NCBI RefSeq assembly: GCF_947498015.1
Contig: NZ_CANMIR010000006.1
Location: 124,001 to 188,000, forward strand
From: an uncultured Neptuniibacter sp.
Lineage (GTDB): Bacteria; Pseudomonadota; Gammaproteobacteria; Pseudomonadales; Balneatricaceae
Length of the DNA: 64,000 nucleotides
Direction: 5' to 3'
A program made the translations under genes and the position numbers. Position 1 is the first letter of the stretch. Each line of letters begins with the position of its first letter. Below, piece after piece: positions 1-8,596 of the stretch. The notes under the pieces are model-generated. The model saw nothing but the letters and a program-made list of their open reading frames with translations. It did no database searches and was not told the DNA's origin.

Positions 1-259
1 CAGCGGCTTTGTCCCAAATCCAGTAGCCCTTACCCAGTCTCTGCATCAGTAAAAGCATCAGGTGAGGATCTGTCATTGAATAGATGCTGCCACCAAAGTG
101 TGTCCCAACAGCATTTTTGTTGTACCAGCGTACCTGCATAGCCACATCGATCTCTGACCAGTCACGGCTAATATGGCTGATATGGATACCCGCGCCGAGG
201 TAGGGCGGGTAGATATTCAAAATAAATTTCAAAAAGCGGGGCGAAAGTTTCATCGTCAT
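1..259 (-). CDS. DUF4442 domain protein, hotdog-fold thioesterase-like (3' end outside window)
   Basis: This is the N-terminal part of a protein read leftwards off the edge of the window. The translation begins MTMKLSPRFLKFILNIYPPY and continues with RWYNKNAVGTHFGGSIYSM, the pattern of DUF4442 proteins, which have a hotdog fold related to acyl-CoA thioesterases. The substrate is unknown. About 86 residues are visible of a family usually near 150. Two in-frame ATGs lie at 259 and 253. Neither has a strong ribosome site, so the exact start is open. It lies downstream of dsbB on the same strand, but a terminator separates them. Confidence 0.7.
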   Translation of the reverse strand, partial: MTMKLSPRFLKFILNIYPPYLGAGIHISHISRDWSEIDVAMQVRWYNKNAVGTHFGGSIYSMTDPHLMLLLMQRLGKGYWIWDKAA

Positions 260-339
260 TGCACAGACTGTTGCTCATCTTAAGATCATGACCGGACCTG
301 AAGAGTAAGTCATTGACAGATCTGTGCGGATTAATAACG

Positions 340-366
340 AAAAAGCTCAGAGAGCCAGGCTCTCTG
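340..366 (-). terminator. Rho-independent terminator of dsbB
   Basis: On the minus strand an 8-bp stem (348-355 with 359-366, CAGAGAGC/GCTCTCTG) with a 3-base loop is followed by a run of five T. It lies a few bases after the dsbB stop codon. Confidence 0.75.
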
Positions 367-374
367 GGTGCAAT

Positions 375-881
375 TCATCGGGTGCGGAATTGAAGAATAA
401 AGAGGGTTAGTGCGGTGAGGGAAAGTAGCAAGGAAAAAGCGATCAACCCTTCAGCCATCGTTATCTTGAGCAGGAGCTCAGGGGTATAGCCACAAGGCTC
501 CCAGGGTTCGAACATATGAGGGATCCACTTATCCAGTGCAAACCATTCAGGCAGGCCGCTATCCATGCTGCAGCTGTCAATAATCCAGCCTCTTTCTACC
601 GCTAGTGTCTGATATGAGCGTTCACTCAGACCAAGGCTACTGAGAAATACCAGTAAGTGACTCACGCGCCCCATCCCTTGGTGTTTTCTTGTTAATAGGC
701 CGAGTGTGGCTACTAATACCAGAAACATCACCCAGATACGCACATGAATGCAGAGTACACAGGGGCCGTAGTCCAAACCATATTGATAGAAGAGGGCAAT
801 TCCTTCCATTAATAGACCAATAATTATCAGGCTCAGCCAATACCAGATTGACCGGCTGAAGCAACTGAATTTATCCAGCAT
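375..881 (-). CDS. dsbB: Disulfide bond formation protein B (DsbB family)
   Basis: DsbB-family inner-membrane quinone oxidoreductase that reoxidises DsbA and so drives disulfide formation in the periplasm. At 168 aa it has the family length. Four hydrophobic segments are visible (about residues 10-30, 42-62, 70-88, 140-162). The first periplasmic loop carries the CVLC redox pair (residues 41-44). The second loop carries the other two cysteines, in SCSMDSG and EPCGYTP, so all four catalytic cysteines are present. A good ribosome site (AGGAGAG) precedes the ATG. It stands alone between two terminators. No dsbA is visible nearby. Confidence 0.88.
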   Translation of the reverse strand: MLDKFSCFSRSIWYWLSLIIIGLLMEGIALFYQYGLDYGPCVLCIHVRIWVMFLVLVATLGLLTRKHQGMGRVSHLLVFLSSLGLSERSYQTLAVERGWIIDSCSMDSGLPEWFALDKWIPHMFEPWEPCGYTPELLLKITMAEGLIAFSLLLSLTALTLFILQFRTR

Positions 882-960
882 CTTATTTTCTCTCCTGATG
901 TGGTTTGGAATGTCTGATTAGAGGCAGTCCAGATGGTTCCGCAGGGATATTGTTTAAAGC

Positions 961-988
961 AAAAAAAACCGAGTACTAAGACTCGGTT
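961..988 (-). terminator. Rho-independent terminator of the aminotransferase gene
   Basis: A perfect 8-bp stem AACCGAGT/ACTCGGTT (967-974 with 981-988) has a 6-base loop. On the minus strand it is followed by eight T. It lies 20 bases past the stop codon of the aminotransferase. Confidence 0.85.
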
Positions 989-1007
989 TATCTATCCATG
1001 CTGGAAC

Positions 1008-2195
1008 TTAGCCTTCTAGAGCGTTACGAATGCGGCCTAGTGCATCTTCCAATACATCAAGGCTGGTCGCAAACGAGAGGCGCATATTACCCGGTGCACC
1101 AAATGCTGATCCAGGTACTAAGGCAACCCCCGCTTCATTCAGAAGAAATTCGGCCAACTCAATGTCGTTACTGAAACGGTCATCATTGTCGATCACTTTC
1201 TGGAAGCTTGGGAACGCATAGAATGTACCATCTGCAGGGATACAATCTACATTTTTGATGCTGTTTAGCGTATCAACCACATACTGATGGCGCTCTTTGA
1301 ACGCAACAACCATCTCTGCTACACACTCCTGTGAGCTTTCAAGTGCAGCTTGAGCAGCAACCTGTGAGATTGAGGTTGGGTTTGAGGTGCTTTGAGACTG
1401 GATCTTTTTCATCGCACCGATCAGTTTTGCAGGGCCAGCTGCGTATCCGATACGCCACCCAGTCATGGAGTAAGCTTTTGAAACGCCATTGAGTACGATC
1501 GTACGATCATAAAGCTCAGGGCAAGCATTCAGGATGTTGACGAACGGGGCATCGTTAAAACGGATATGTTCGTACATATCATCTGTCGCAACCATGATCT
1601 GAGGATGCTTCAGAATTACTTCGCCAAGAGCTTTCAGCTCCTCTTCTGTGTAAGCAACCCCGGTTGGGTTGGACGGGCTGTTCAACACGACAAGGCGAGT
1701 TTTTTCTGTAATGGCCGCTTCAAGTTGAGCTGGGGTCATCTTGAAACGCTGTTCCTGAGTGGTGCTTACAATGACAGGCTTTGCATCGGCCATAATGACC
1801 ATATCTGGGTAAGAGACCCAGTAAGGTGCAGGAACAACGACCTCATCACCTTCATTTAGTAGTGCCAGTGAGAGGTTAAAGAAACTTTGTTTACCACCAC
1901 AGGAGACCAGAATCTGGTTTGCTGCGTATTCAAGATTATTATCATTCTTGAACTTGTTAATAATGGCTGTTTTTAATGCCGGTGTGCCATCAACTGCAGT
2001 GTATTTTGTGAAACCTTCATTCAATGCCTGGATGGCAGCCTGTTTGATGTGATCCGGGGTATCAAAATCGGGCTCGCCAGCACCCAGGCCAATAATGTTC
2101 TTACCTGCCGCGCGCAGTTCAGCTGCTCGGTTTGTTACCGCCAGCGTTGGAGAAGGTTTGATGTTGTTGACGCGGTCTGAAAGTTGAACGTTCAA
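1008..2195 (-). CDS. Pyridoxal-phosphate aminotransferase, class I (aspartate aminotransferase Ib type)
   Basis: Fold-type I aminotransferase, probably moving the amino group between aspartate (or another amino acid) and 2-oxoglutarate. Visible motifs are GAGEPDFDTP near the N-terminus, NSPSNPTG around residue 175 (the Asn contacts the cofactor), SKAYSMTGWRIGY around 235 with the Schiff-base lysine, and the C-terminal MRLSFATS with the arginine that binds the substrate carboxylate. The 395 aa length fits subgroup Ib. The start is TTG at 2195, preceded by GAGGAAC, and it gives the usual N-terminus. It diverges from uvrB, a neighbourhood also known in Pseudomonas. The exact substrate cannot be read from sequence. 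Confidence 0.88.
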   Translation of the reverse strand: MNVQLSDRVNNIKPSPTLAVTNRAAELRAAGKNIIGLGAGEPDFDTPDHIKQAAIQALNEGFTKYTAVDGTPALKTAIINKFKNDNNLEYAANQILVSCGGKQSFFNLSLALLNEGDEVVVPAPYWVSYPDMVIMADAKPVIVSTTQEQRFKMTPAQLEAAITEKTRLVVLNSPSNPTGVAYTEEELKALGEVILKHPQIMVATDDMYEHIRFNDAPFVNILNACPELYDRTIVLNGVSKAYSMTGWRIGYAAGPAKLIGAMKKIQSQSTSNPTSISQVAAQAALESSQECVAEMVVAFKERHQYVVDTLNSIKNVDCIPADGTFYAFPSFQKVIDNDDRFSNDIELAEFLLNEAGVALVPGSAFGAPGNMRLSFATSLDVLEDALGRIRNALEG

Positions 2196-2419
2196 GCCTA
2201 GTTCCTCAATAAACAGATCTGTAAAACAGATACCGACATTAATCAGCAGAAAAACCTTTTTTCGAGAATTTCTTCAGGGTTTTTCCAAACCAGACAATGA
2301 TACAGCAAAGAAAAGCCTGCATGAATCCTGAAATGTAGAAATAATAGCCTTTTGGATCAATAAATTGATTAAAGGAAACTTTTGGAATTTGAGATTGGGA
2401 GCTTAGCGTTCTATCAGCA

Positions 2420-2448
2420 CATGAAAATGGCTTGGAGTGGGATATAAT
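2420..2448 (+). promoter_or_regulatory. Putative sigma-70 promoter of uvrB
   Basis: A perfect TATAAT lies at 2443-2448, 31 bases before the uvrB start codon. The -35 position (about 2420-2425) is poor. No LexA box of the CTGT-N8-ACAG form is seen between the aminotransferase and uvrB, so SOS control is not supported by this sequence. Confidence 0.45.
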
Positions 2449-2478
2449 CCAAGGTTTTCCCGATGATGCGGAACAGCT

Positions 2479-4500
2479 ATGAAAGAGCGTTTTAAAGTTC
2501 ACTCCAGTTTTACACCGGCAGGAGATCAGCCTCAGGCGATCAGCGAACTGGTTGATGGTATTGAGTCTGGTTTAGCTGCGCAGACACTACTGGGTGTGAC
2601 AGGCTCAGGTAAGACCTTTACGGTAGCGAATGTGATTGCAGAAGTGCAGCGCCCAACGATCATTATGGCGCATAATAAAACACTCGCCGCGCAGCTTTAT
2701 GGGGAATTTAAAGAGTTTTTCCCGGATAACTCGGTTGAGTACTTTGTTTCATATTACGACTATTATCAGCCGGAAGCCTACGTTCCATCCTCTGATACGT
2801 TTATCGAGAAAGATGCGTCGATCAATGATCATATTGAGCAGATGCGGCTCTCGGCGACCAAGGCGCTACTCGAAAGGGATGATGCGATCATTGTGGCAAC
2901 GGTATCTGCAATCTACGGTTTGGGTGACCCTAAATCCTATCTCAGTATGATGTTGCATGTTGATCGTGGTGATGTGATTGATCAGCGCGCAATCCTGCGG
3001 CGTTTGGCTGAACTTCAATACACACGGAATGATGTTGAGTTGCATCGAGGTACCTATCGGGTTCGTGGGGATGTTATCGATATTTTCCCGGCTGAATCGG
3101 AAAAGGAGGCGGTTCGAATTGAGCTGTTCGATGAAGAGATTGAGGAGATCAGTTATTTCGATCCGCTGACCGGCGAGGTTCTGAGGCGGGTGCCCCGTGC
3201 CACCATCTATCCCAAATCTCACTATGTTACACCGCGTGAAACATTGCTGGCCGCTGTGGATAAAATTAAGGACGAGTTGCGAGATCGGCTTGAACAGCTA
3301 CGTGAGAATCAAAAACTGGTTGAAGCACAGCGTCTGGAGCAGAGGACTCTCTATGATATGGAGATGATCATGGAGTTGGGTTACTGCTCGGGAATTGAAA
3401 ACTACTCCCGCTACCTCTCAGGGCGGGATCCGGGAGAAGCCCCTCCCACCCTGTTCGACTACCTGCCGGATGATGCCTTGCTCGTGATCGATGAGTCCCA
3501 TGTTACGGTGCCACAGATAGGAGCAATGTATCGGGGTGATCGCTCGCGTAAAGAGACGCTGGTTGAATATGGATTCCGTCTGCCTTCGGCGCTGGATAAC
3601 CGCCCCATGAAGTTTGAAGAGTGGGAGCGAGAGTCGCCGCAGATGATCTTTGTCTCAGCGACTCCGAGCAAATATGAAGCGGCCAATCAGCAGCAGGTTG
3701 TTGAGCAGGTGGTCAGGCCAACGGGCCTTGTTGATCCGGTTGTGGAGGTCAGGCCTGCAACGACGCAGGTTGATGACCTGCTGTCTGAAATTCGTAAGGT
3801 GGTGGCAAAGCAGGAGCGTATTGTTGTCACTGTATTGACCAAACGGATGGCTGAAGATCTGACAGAATACCTGGATGAGCATGGAGTGAAAGTACGTTAT
3901 CTGCACTCAGATATTGATACGGTGGAGCGGGTTGAGATTATCCGTGATCTTCGGATCGGTGAGTTTGATGTATTGGTCGGGATCAACCTTCTGCGTGAAG
4001 GGATAGATATGCCAGAGGTCTCTCTGGTGACCATACTGGATGCTGATAAAGAGGGATTCCTGCGTTCAGAAACCTCTATGATTCAGACGATCGGTCGAGC
4101 GGCACGAAATGTGAACGGTAAGGCGATCCTGTATGCCGATAAGATTACCGGCTCGATGCAGCGAGCGATGGATGAGACTGAACGACGCAGAAATAAGCAA
4201 CTGGCGTTTAATGAGGCTAATGGGATTGTGCCGAAAGGGATCAGCAAATCTGTTGCGGATATTATGGAGGGCGCCAGTACTATTCCGGGCCGTAAAGCCT
4301 CAAGAACAGCTAAGAAAGTCGCTGATCAGGCTGGGGACTATCAGGTTGATGCCTCTCAGCTTTCGCCGAAAGAGTTGGCTAAAGCGATGACCCGACTGGA
4401 AGATAAAATGTATGAAGCGTCTAAAGACTTGGAGTTTGAATTGGCGGCTAAATATCGTGACGAGCTGCAATCTTTAAAGCAAAAGAGTTTTGTGAGTTAA
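2479..4500 (+). CDS. uvrB: UvrABC excinuclease subunit B
   Basis: DNA-damage verification subunit of nucleotide excision repair. It is loaded by UvrA, opens the helix with its beta-hairpin and recruits UvrC. At 673 aa it has the full family length. Visible features are the Walker A motif GVTGSGKT (about residues 39-46), the beta-hairpin [12 protein letters not shown] (about 94-105), the DESH Walker B (about 338), the helicase motif QTIGRAARN (about 536-544), and the C-terminal UVR motif that binds UvrC (about 630-665, ending [15 protein letters not shown]). It starts at ATG 2479 with a weak GGAA ribosome site. It is intact and of ordinary composition. Confidence 0.97.
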   Translation: MKERFKVHSSFTPAGDQPQAISELVDGIESGLAAQTLLGVTGSGKTFTVANVIAEVQRPTIIMAHNKTLAAQLYGEFKEFFPDNSVEYFVSYYDYYQPEAYVPSSDTFIEKDASINDHIEQMRLSATKALLERDDAIIVATVSAIYGLGDPKSYLSMMLHVDRGDVIDQRAILRRLAELQYTRNDVELHRGTYRVRGDVIDIFPAESEKEAVRIELFDEEIEEISYFDPLTGEVLRRVPRATIYPKSHYVTPRETLLAAVDKIKDELRDRLEQLRENQKLVEAQRLEQRTLYDMEMIMELGYCSGIENYSRYLSGRDPGEAPPTLFDYLPDDALLVIDESHVTVPQIGAMYRGDRSRKETLVEYGFRLPSALDNRPMKFEEWERESPQMIFVSATPSKYEAANQQQVVEQVVRPTGLVDPVVEVRPATTQVDDLLSEIRKVVAKQERIVVTVLTKRMAEDLTEYLDEHGVKVRYLHSDIDTVERVEIIRDLRIGEFDVLVGINLLREGIDMPEVSLVTILDADKEGFLRSETSMIQTIGRAARNVNGKAILYADKITGSMQRAMDETERRRNKQLAFNEANGIVPKGISKSVADIMEGASTIPGRKASRTAKKVADQAGDYQVDASQLSPKELAKAMTRLEDKMYEASKDLEFELAAKYRDELQSLKQKSFVS

Positions 4501-4518
4501 GTAAAAAACAGGTGAGAT

Positions 4519-5322
4519 ATGATGCTCAGAGTGCTGGTTTTAAGTTGCATGGCAGTATGGCCTGCCTTCGTATTCGCAGGAACGGTAGGTTCAGTTGTTT
4601 TGAGCTTGGGTGAAAACACGGCAAAACAACCTAAAGAAGCGGTGCGTAAGTTAAAGCGAAAGTCTGATATTTTCGAGCGTGATCAGATCGAAACCGGCCA
4701 AAAAGGAAGGTTGCAGCTAAAATTTAGCGATGGCTCCCGGCTATCATTAAGGCCATTGACTGCTTTTACAGTCGAAGAGTACCGGTTTTCTCAAGAGCAG
4801 CCACAAAAGGGACATTCTTTCTATCGACTATTACGTGGTGGGATGAGAACTATAACCGGTGCCATCAGTTCAGCGGATCCTGATCATTATGAAGTCCGTA
4901 CACCGATAGCGACCATCGGTGTCAGGGGAACGCATTATGATCTGTTTTATTGTGATCTGAGTTGTTCTCAACGGGGGCAGGGAGAGCAAGGGTTACACGG
5001 TTATGTGCTTGAGGGAGCGGTTGTCGTCAAGCAGGATGAGCGAATCACTGAGGTCGCTGCAGGAGAATTCTTTTTTATTGGAGGGAAGAGGATCTCAGTG
5101 AGTAAAGCTCCTCTTACAAAATATCAAGGTCGTTTAAATCTGCACTCGGTACCCTTAGTGCAACCAGCGGTTCCTGCATTGAATATTCAGCAATCCTCTC
5201 CGTCTCAGGGGCAGCGAACACCGCAAACCGGTTCTCCCGCGCCAAATAATAATCTTAATATCTATCCCGGGCTGAATAATCCGATTCAATCACGACCTGA
5301 TGGGGATAATTTAAGGCGTTGA
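4519..5322 (+). CDS. Exported FecR-domain protein, short paralogue
   Basis: A 267-residue protein with a Sec signal peptide (about residues 1-20, ending VFA) and one FecR domain (about 24-190). The core carries KGRLQLKFSDGSRLSLRP and the hallmark ATIGVRGTHY. Classical FecR is an anti-sigma regulator with a cytoplasmic head. This one has no such head and no membrane anchor after the signal, so it should be a free periplasmic or secreted protein. The last 70 residues are Pro/Gln/Asn-rich and look disordered. The FecR part closely resembles that of the larger protein at 6744-8591. It begins 18 bases after uvrB and precedes a barrel protein. Function is unknown; a surface or envelope role is inferred. 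Confidence 0.8.
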   Translation: MMLRVLVLSCMAVWPAFVFAGTVGSVVLSLGENTAKQPKEAVRKLKRKSDIFERDQIETGQKGRLQLKFSDGSRLSLRPLTAFTVEEYRFSQEQPQKGHSFYRLLRGGMRTITGAISSADPDHYEVRTPIATIGVRGTHYDLFYCDLSCSQRGQGEQGLHGYVLEGAVVVKQDERITEVAAGEFFFIGGKRISVSKAPLTKYQGRLNLHSVPLVQPAVPALNIQQSSPSQGQRTPQTGSPAPNNNLNIYPGLNNPIQSRPDGDNLRR

Positions 5323-5431
5323 GTTTTGGGTTTATCCTGATTCATTCCACTAAACCAAAGAGGGATATGGTAGTTCCTGAAAATCCCTGATAGTGTTTGA
5401 ATTGGACTAAAAGGTCGTTCTGGGGTGAAGG

Positions 5432-6730
5432 GTGAAAACGCATATTGTAAGTACGGTAGCTATCGGTTTGTTCCTGCTTTCGGGATACAGCCATGCTGAT
5501 CTGAAACAGATTCAGGCATATATTGATCAGGGGGACAGTCAGCAGGCTTACAGATTAGCTGCTCAGCTATTGGATGAGAATGAAGGTGATCCTGCGTTTG
5601 ATTTTCTCTATGGCGTGGCTGCAGTTGATAGTGGCAGAGTGAGTGAGGGGGTCTTCGCTCTGGAGCGCGTTTTATTGTTACAACCCGGTCATAACCTGGC
5701 TCGTCTTGAACTGGCCAGAGCTTATTATTATCTTGGACATCATGCTAAAGCCCGTGAACTGTTTGTTCAGGTTTTGAGTGTGAATCCTCCCGCCTTAGTT
5801 AAAACCCGGATCCAGGGCTTTCTGGATCTTATCTCTCAGAAAACTGCCGTAGAGAAAACCCGTTTTAAAAGTTTTGTGGAGCTTTGGGGTGGTTACGATT
5901 CCAATATTAACAGTGGTCCAGATTCTGAACCTACAGTCGTCATACTGACTAATGAAGCGTTGGGCAGAAGTGATGTTTTCTCTCAAGTTAAGTTGGGGGC
6001 TGTTCTGGAGCATGATTACTCAACCAGGGCCACGCTGCTCTTAAATGCGGATGCAGATTTGCGCTTCTACGACACTGAAGTTGAACAGGATTATCGTAAC
6101 CTGTCACTCTCAGCGGCACATAGATGGAACTATGAGCGTGATCAGATTCAGGTAGGCCTTACCGGCCAGAAATACTATCTGGACGATGATGAGTATAGAG
6201 ATCTCTACGGCATCAATGTCGGATGGTCTCACCAATTGAGCAAACGCTCGGTATTACGCACCTCATTGTCGATTAATGAATTAACCTATGATCAGTCTGA
6301 TTACAGAGACTCAACACAATCGACCTTAGGAGCCAATCTGCTATATGCGGGTCAGGGCTGGGGGACACCAATCTGGTTTGCTGGCGTTTTTGTTGGGGAT
6401 GAAACTCCTGATGAGGATGGGCTGCTTGCCAATGCAGAAGCAGATCGATCATTTTATGGTGCGAGCCTTGGTGTGCAGTTATCGCCGCAGGCTAACCTGA
6501 CCCTAACCCCTTCCATTATCTATCAATCCAGTGACTATCGTGGTGAAGACTGGATCTACAGCGTAAAGCGTGAAGAGGATTATTCTGCGTTTAACCTCGC
6601 TGTGGAGTGGGGGCTGAACAAAGAGTGGACCTTGTTGGCAAATTATAATTATGCCGAGGCCGAATCGAATATCGAACTATATGAATACGAGCGTCAGCAG
6701 GTAATGCTGGGTATTCGGTATAACTTTTAA
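5432..6730 (+). CDS. TPR plus outer-membrane beta-barrel protein, Slam-like (DUF560)
   Basis: A 432-residue protein with three parts: a signal peptide (about 1-22, ending SHA); TPR-like helices (about 23-135, with the repeat LARLELARAYYYLGHHAKARELF); and a C-terminal region of alternating strands (about 145-432) closing with the outer-membrane signature ending in Tyr-Asn-Phe. This layout matches surface lipoprotein assembly modifiers (Slam), which move lipoproteins or soluble barrels such as HphA across the outer membrane. A plain TPR-linked porin is the main alternative. The GTG start at 5432 follows a G-rich ribosome site. It lies between two FecR proteins, 13 bases before the second, so those are the natural candidate substrates (inference). 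Confidence 0.65.
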   Translation: MKTHIVSTVAIGLFLLSGYSHADLKQIQAYIDQGDSQQAYRLAAQLLDENEGDPAFDFLYGVAAVDSGRVSEGVFALERVLLLQPGHNLARLELARAYYYLGHHAKARELFVQVLSVNPPALVKTRIQGFLDLISQKTAVEKTRFKSFVELWGGYDSNINSGPDSEPTVVILTNEALGRSDVFSQVKLGAVLEHDYSTRATLLLNADADLRFYDTEVEQDYRNLSLSAAHRWNYERDQIQVGLTGQKYYLDDDEYRDLYGINVGWSHQLSKRSVLRTSLSINELTYDQSDYRDSTQSTLGANLLYAGQGWGTPIWFAGVFVGDETPDEDGLLANAEADRSFYGASLGVQLSPQANLTLTPSIIYQSSDYRGEDWIYSVKREEDYSAFNLAVEWGLNKEWTLLANYNYAEAESNIELYEYERQQVMLGIRYNF

Positions 6731-6743
6731 TCGGGAGTGATCT

Positions 6744-8591
6744 ATGAAACAGCTACTTTGGACATCACTTCTACTACTCATCTCTGGGTTAGCTTCGGCA
6801 GCTGACTCGGTTGGGAAAGTGATATTGAGCTTTGGACAGAACTATGCGGTGAGTGCTGAGGGCGAGCGTCGTCAGTTGAAGCGCCAGTCTGAGGTCTTTG
6901 CAAATGATACTTTGCAAACCAGTGAGAAGGGACGATTACAACTGCGCTTTACGGATGGATCCAGATTGTCACTCAAACCTCAATCTGAGTTCCAGATCGC
7001 AGAATATGGATTTGATAGCGATAATCCTGAGGATGGCAAAGCGATCTACAAGCTTTTAAAAGGTGGTATGCGCACAATTTCAGGTCAGATAGGTAAGGTG
7101 AATCGAGAAAATTACCGACTTGAGACGGTGGTCGCGACTATTGGTATTCGCGGAACCCATTACGGAACTGAGTTTACGCCAGAGGGGCTCTATACAGAGA
7201 CTCTGGATGGCAAAGTGGTTGTGGAAACCCCCCAGGGGACGGTTGAAGTCGTTGCCGGGGAGTCAGTCAAAGTCAATGCTAAGAGTGGTGTGATGCAGAA
7301 AGGCAAAGCTACAGGCCAGACTGCGCAAGGTGAAACAGAGACGACTGAGGAGTCATCATCAGATTCGCAGGAGAGTGGAGGTTCTGAAGAGACGCAAAAC
7401 GACTCACAAGAAACAGCTAGTGAGGAAACAGCAGAAACGGATGGTCAAACTGGATCAGAGGAAAATACTGAGAGTAGTTCAGGAGCTACTTCTGACGATT
7501 CAAGTACGGCCTCATCGGGCGGCGACACCGATGCTGCTACCGGTATCTCTATGGGCGATAGTGGAAGCGGCTCAACGACAGATTCATCGGTTCCGGCTAC
7601 AGACCCGAATACGTCTACAAACCAGCCGGCGATCAGTTCCCCCAACCCGACCGGGAGTGGAGCGGCAGCGCCTAAAGGGGCATTTTCACTGGTCGCGTTT
7701 ATTGAAGATGATTCGATTGAGGGGGCCCGTGATAGTAATGGGGTAGTTTATGTCGATGATACTTCGGCTTTGACGGTCGACAGCAGTTCAGGCCAGGATC
7801 GTCTGACAGGAATCTTATATGTGGATACTCAGACCTCAGCATCTGATAATTGCAATCCCTGTACGATGACGGCGCCGGTTGATCAAACACAGATTCGTGA
7901 TGCGGGTTCTGAGGAGATTGGGGGCGTTAAAGTTAGTTGGGGGCGCTGGAATGCAGGTTCTTATGAAGTTGTAGAGAATGGCAATAAGCAAAAGACCCTG
8001 GCTGATTTTCATTTTATCTATGCATCCGATACAACACCCTCTGACGTTATCGCCGCAAAAACAGGTAGCTACGTATATACCTTTACGATCGGTAATCCGA
8101 TAACTATTCCGCAGTTCCAGGATGGTTCTACAGGTGAACTTGTGCAGTTTGGGACTGGGGCTTCCCTGCCACCGGGAGGGAGCTTGAGACAGAATGAGGG
8201 GTATGGGACCTATATGCAGGTGGACTGGAACAGTCAGAAGATCACCGAAGTGGGTCTTGAGGTGGTTCAGAAAAATGCGGGTAGTGTGATCAATACCTAT
8301 AAGTTAACTGAGCAGGTCGATAGTGTGTCGGGTAACTACATTGATACTCCTCTGAATGATGTACTCAATGGTGGTGAGTTGAAACTGAGTGGCAGTTGCA
8401 GTGGATCTGGTGTGTGTGGAACCAGTACAGAGCTGTCAGGGCGGCTGAACATGGAGTTTGTGGGTAACAGTGCTGAAGGGGTGGCTGTTAGCTACGGTGC
8501 ATCAGGTAGCTCTACCGGTACTGTGGATAATAATATCAGCGTTGTGGGTACCGCAGTGCTGAAGAAAGACGCCAGTTTGTCTGCCCCATAA
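6744..8591 (+). CDS. Exported FecR-domain protein with acidic Ser/Thr linker and C-terminal beta-rich domain
   Basis: A 615-residue protein in four parts. Signal peptide: about 1-19. FecR domain: about 20-190, with KGRLQLRFTDGSRLSLKP and ATIGIRGTHY, clearly paralogous to the protein at 4519. Linker: about 191-325, low-complexity and very rich in Ser, Thr, Glu, Asp and Gly. C-terminal domain: about 326-615, of alternating polar and hydrophobic strands rich in Gly. That domain holds two cysteine pairs (CNPC and CSGSGVC) and a final ELSGRLNMEFVGNSAEGVAV segment, loosely like the barrels of TbpB/HphA-type Slam substrates. No lipobox is seen, so it would be a soluble export substrate. The C-terminal fold assignment is tentative. 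Confidence 0.75.
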   Translation: MKQLLWTSLLLLISGLASAADSVGKVILSFGQNYAVSAEGERRQLKRQSEVFANDTLQTSEKGRLQLRFTDGSRLSLKPQSEFQIAEYGFDSDNPEDGKAIYKLLKGGMRTISGQIGKVNRENYRLETVVATIGIRGTHYGTEFTPEGLYTETLDGKVVVETPQGTVEVVAGESVKVNAKSGVMQKGKATGQTAQGETETTEESSSDSQESGGSEETQNDSQETASEETAETDGQTGSEENTESSSGATSDDSSTASSGGDTDAATGISMGDSGSGSTTDSSVPATDPNTSTNQPAISSPNPTGSGAAAPKGAFSLVAFIEDDSIEGARDSNGVVYVDDTSALTVDSSSGQDRLTGILYVDTQTSASDNCNPCTMTAPVDQTQIRDAGSEEIGGVKVSWGRWNAGSYEVVENGNKQKTLADFHFIYASDTTPSDVIAAKTGSYVYTFTIGNPITIPQFQDGSTGELVQFGTGASLPPGGSLRQNEGYGTYMQVDWNSQKITEVGLEVVQKNAGSVINTYKLTEQVDSVSGNYIDTPLNDVLNGGELKLSGSCSGSGVCGTSTELSGRLNMEFVGNSAEGVAVSYGASGSSTGTVDNNISVVGTAVLKKDASLSAP

Positions 8592-8596
8592 CCAAG

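Noticed and set aside
2196-2478. Possible LexA box upstream of uvrB (CTGT and ACAG words near 2219-2229)
   Set aside because: The two half-sites are three bases apart, not eight, so they do not fit the LexA operator of gammaproteobacteria.
2239-2502. 87-residue minus-strand open frame between the aminotransferase and uvrB
   Set aside because: It overlaps the uvrB start and promoter, has no ribosome site, and its translation resembles no known protein.
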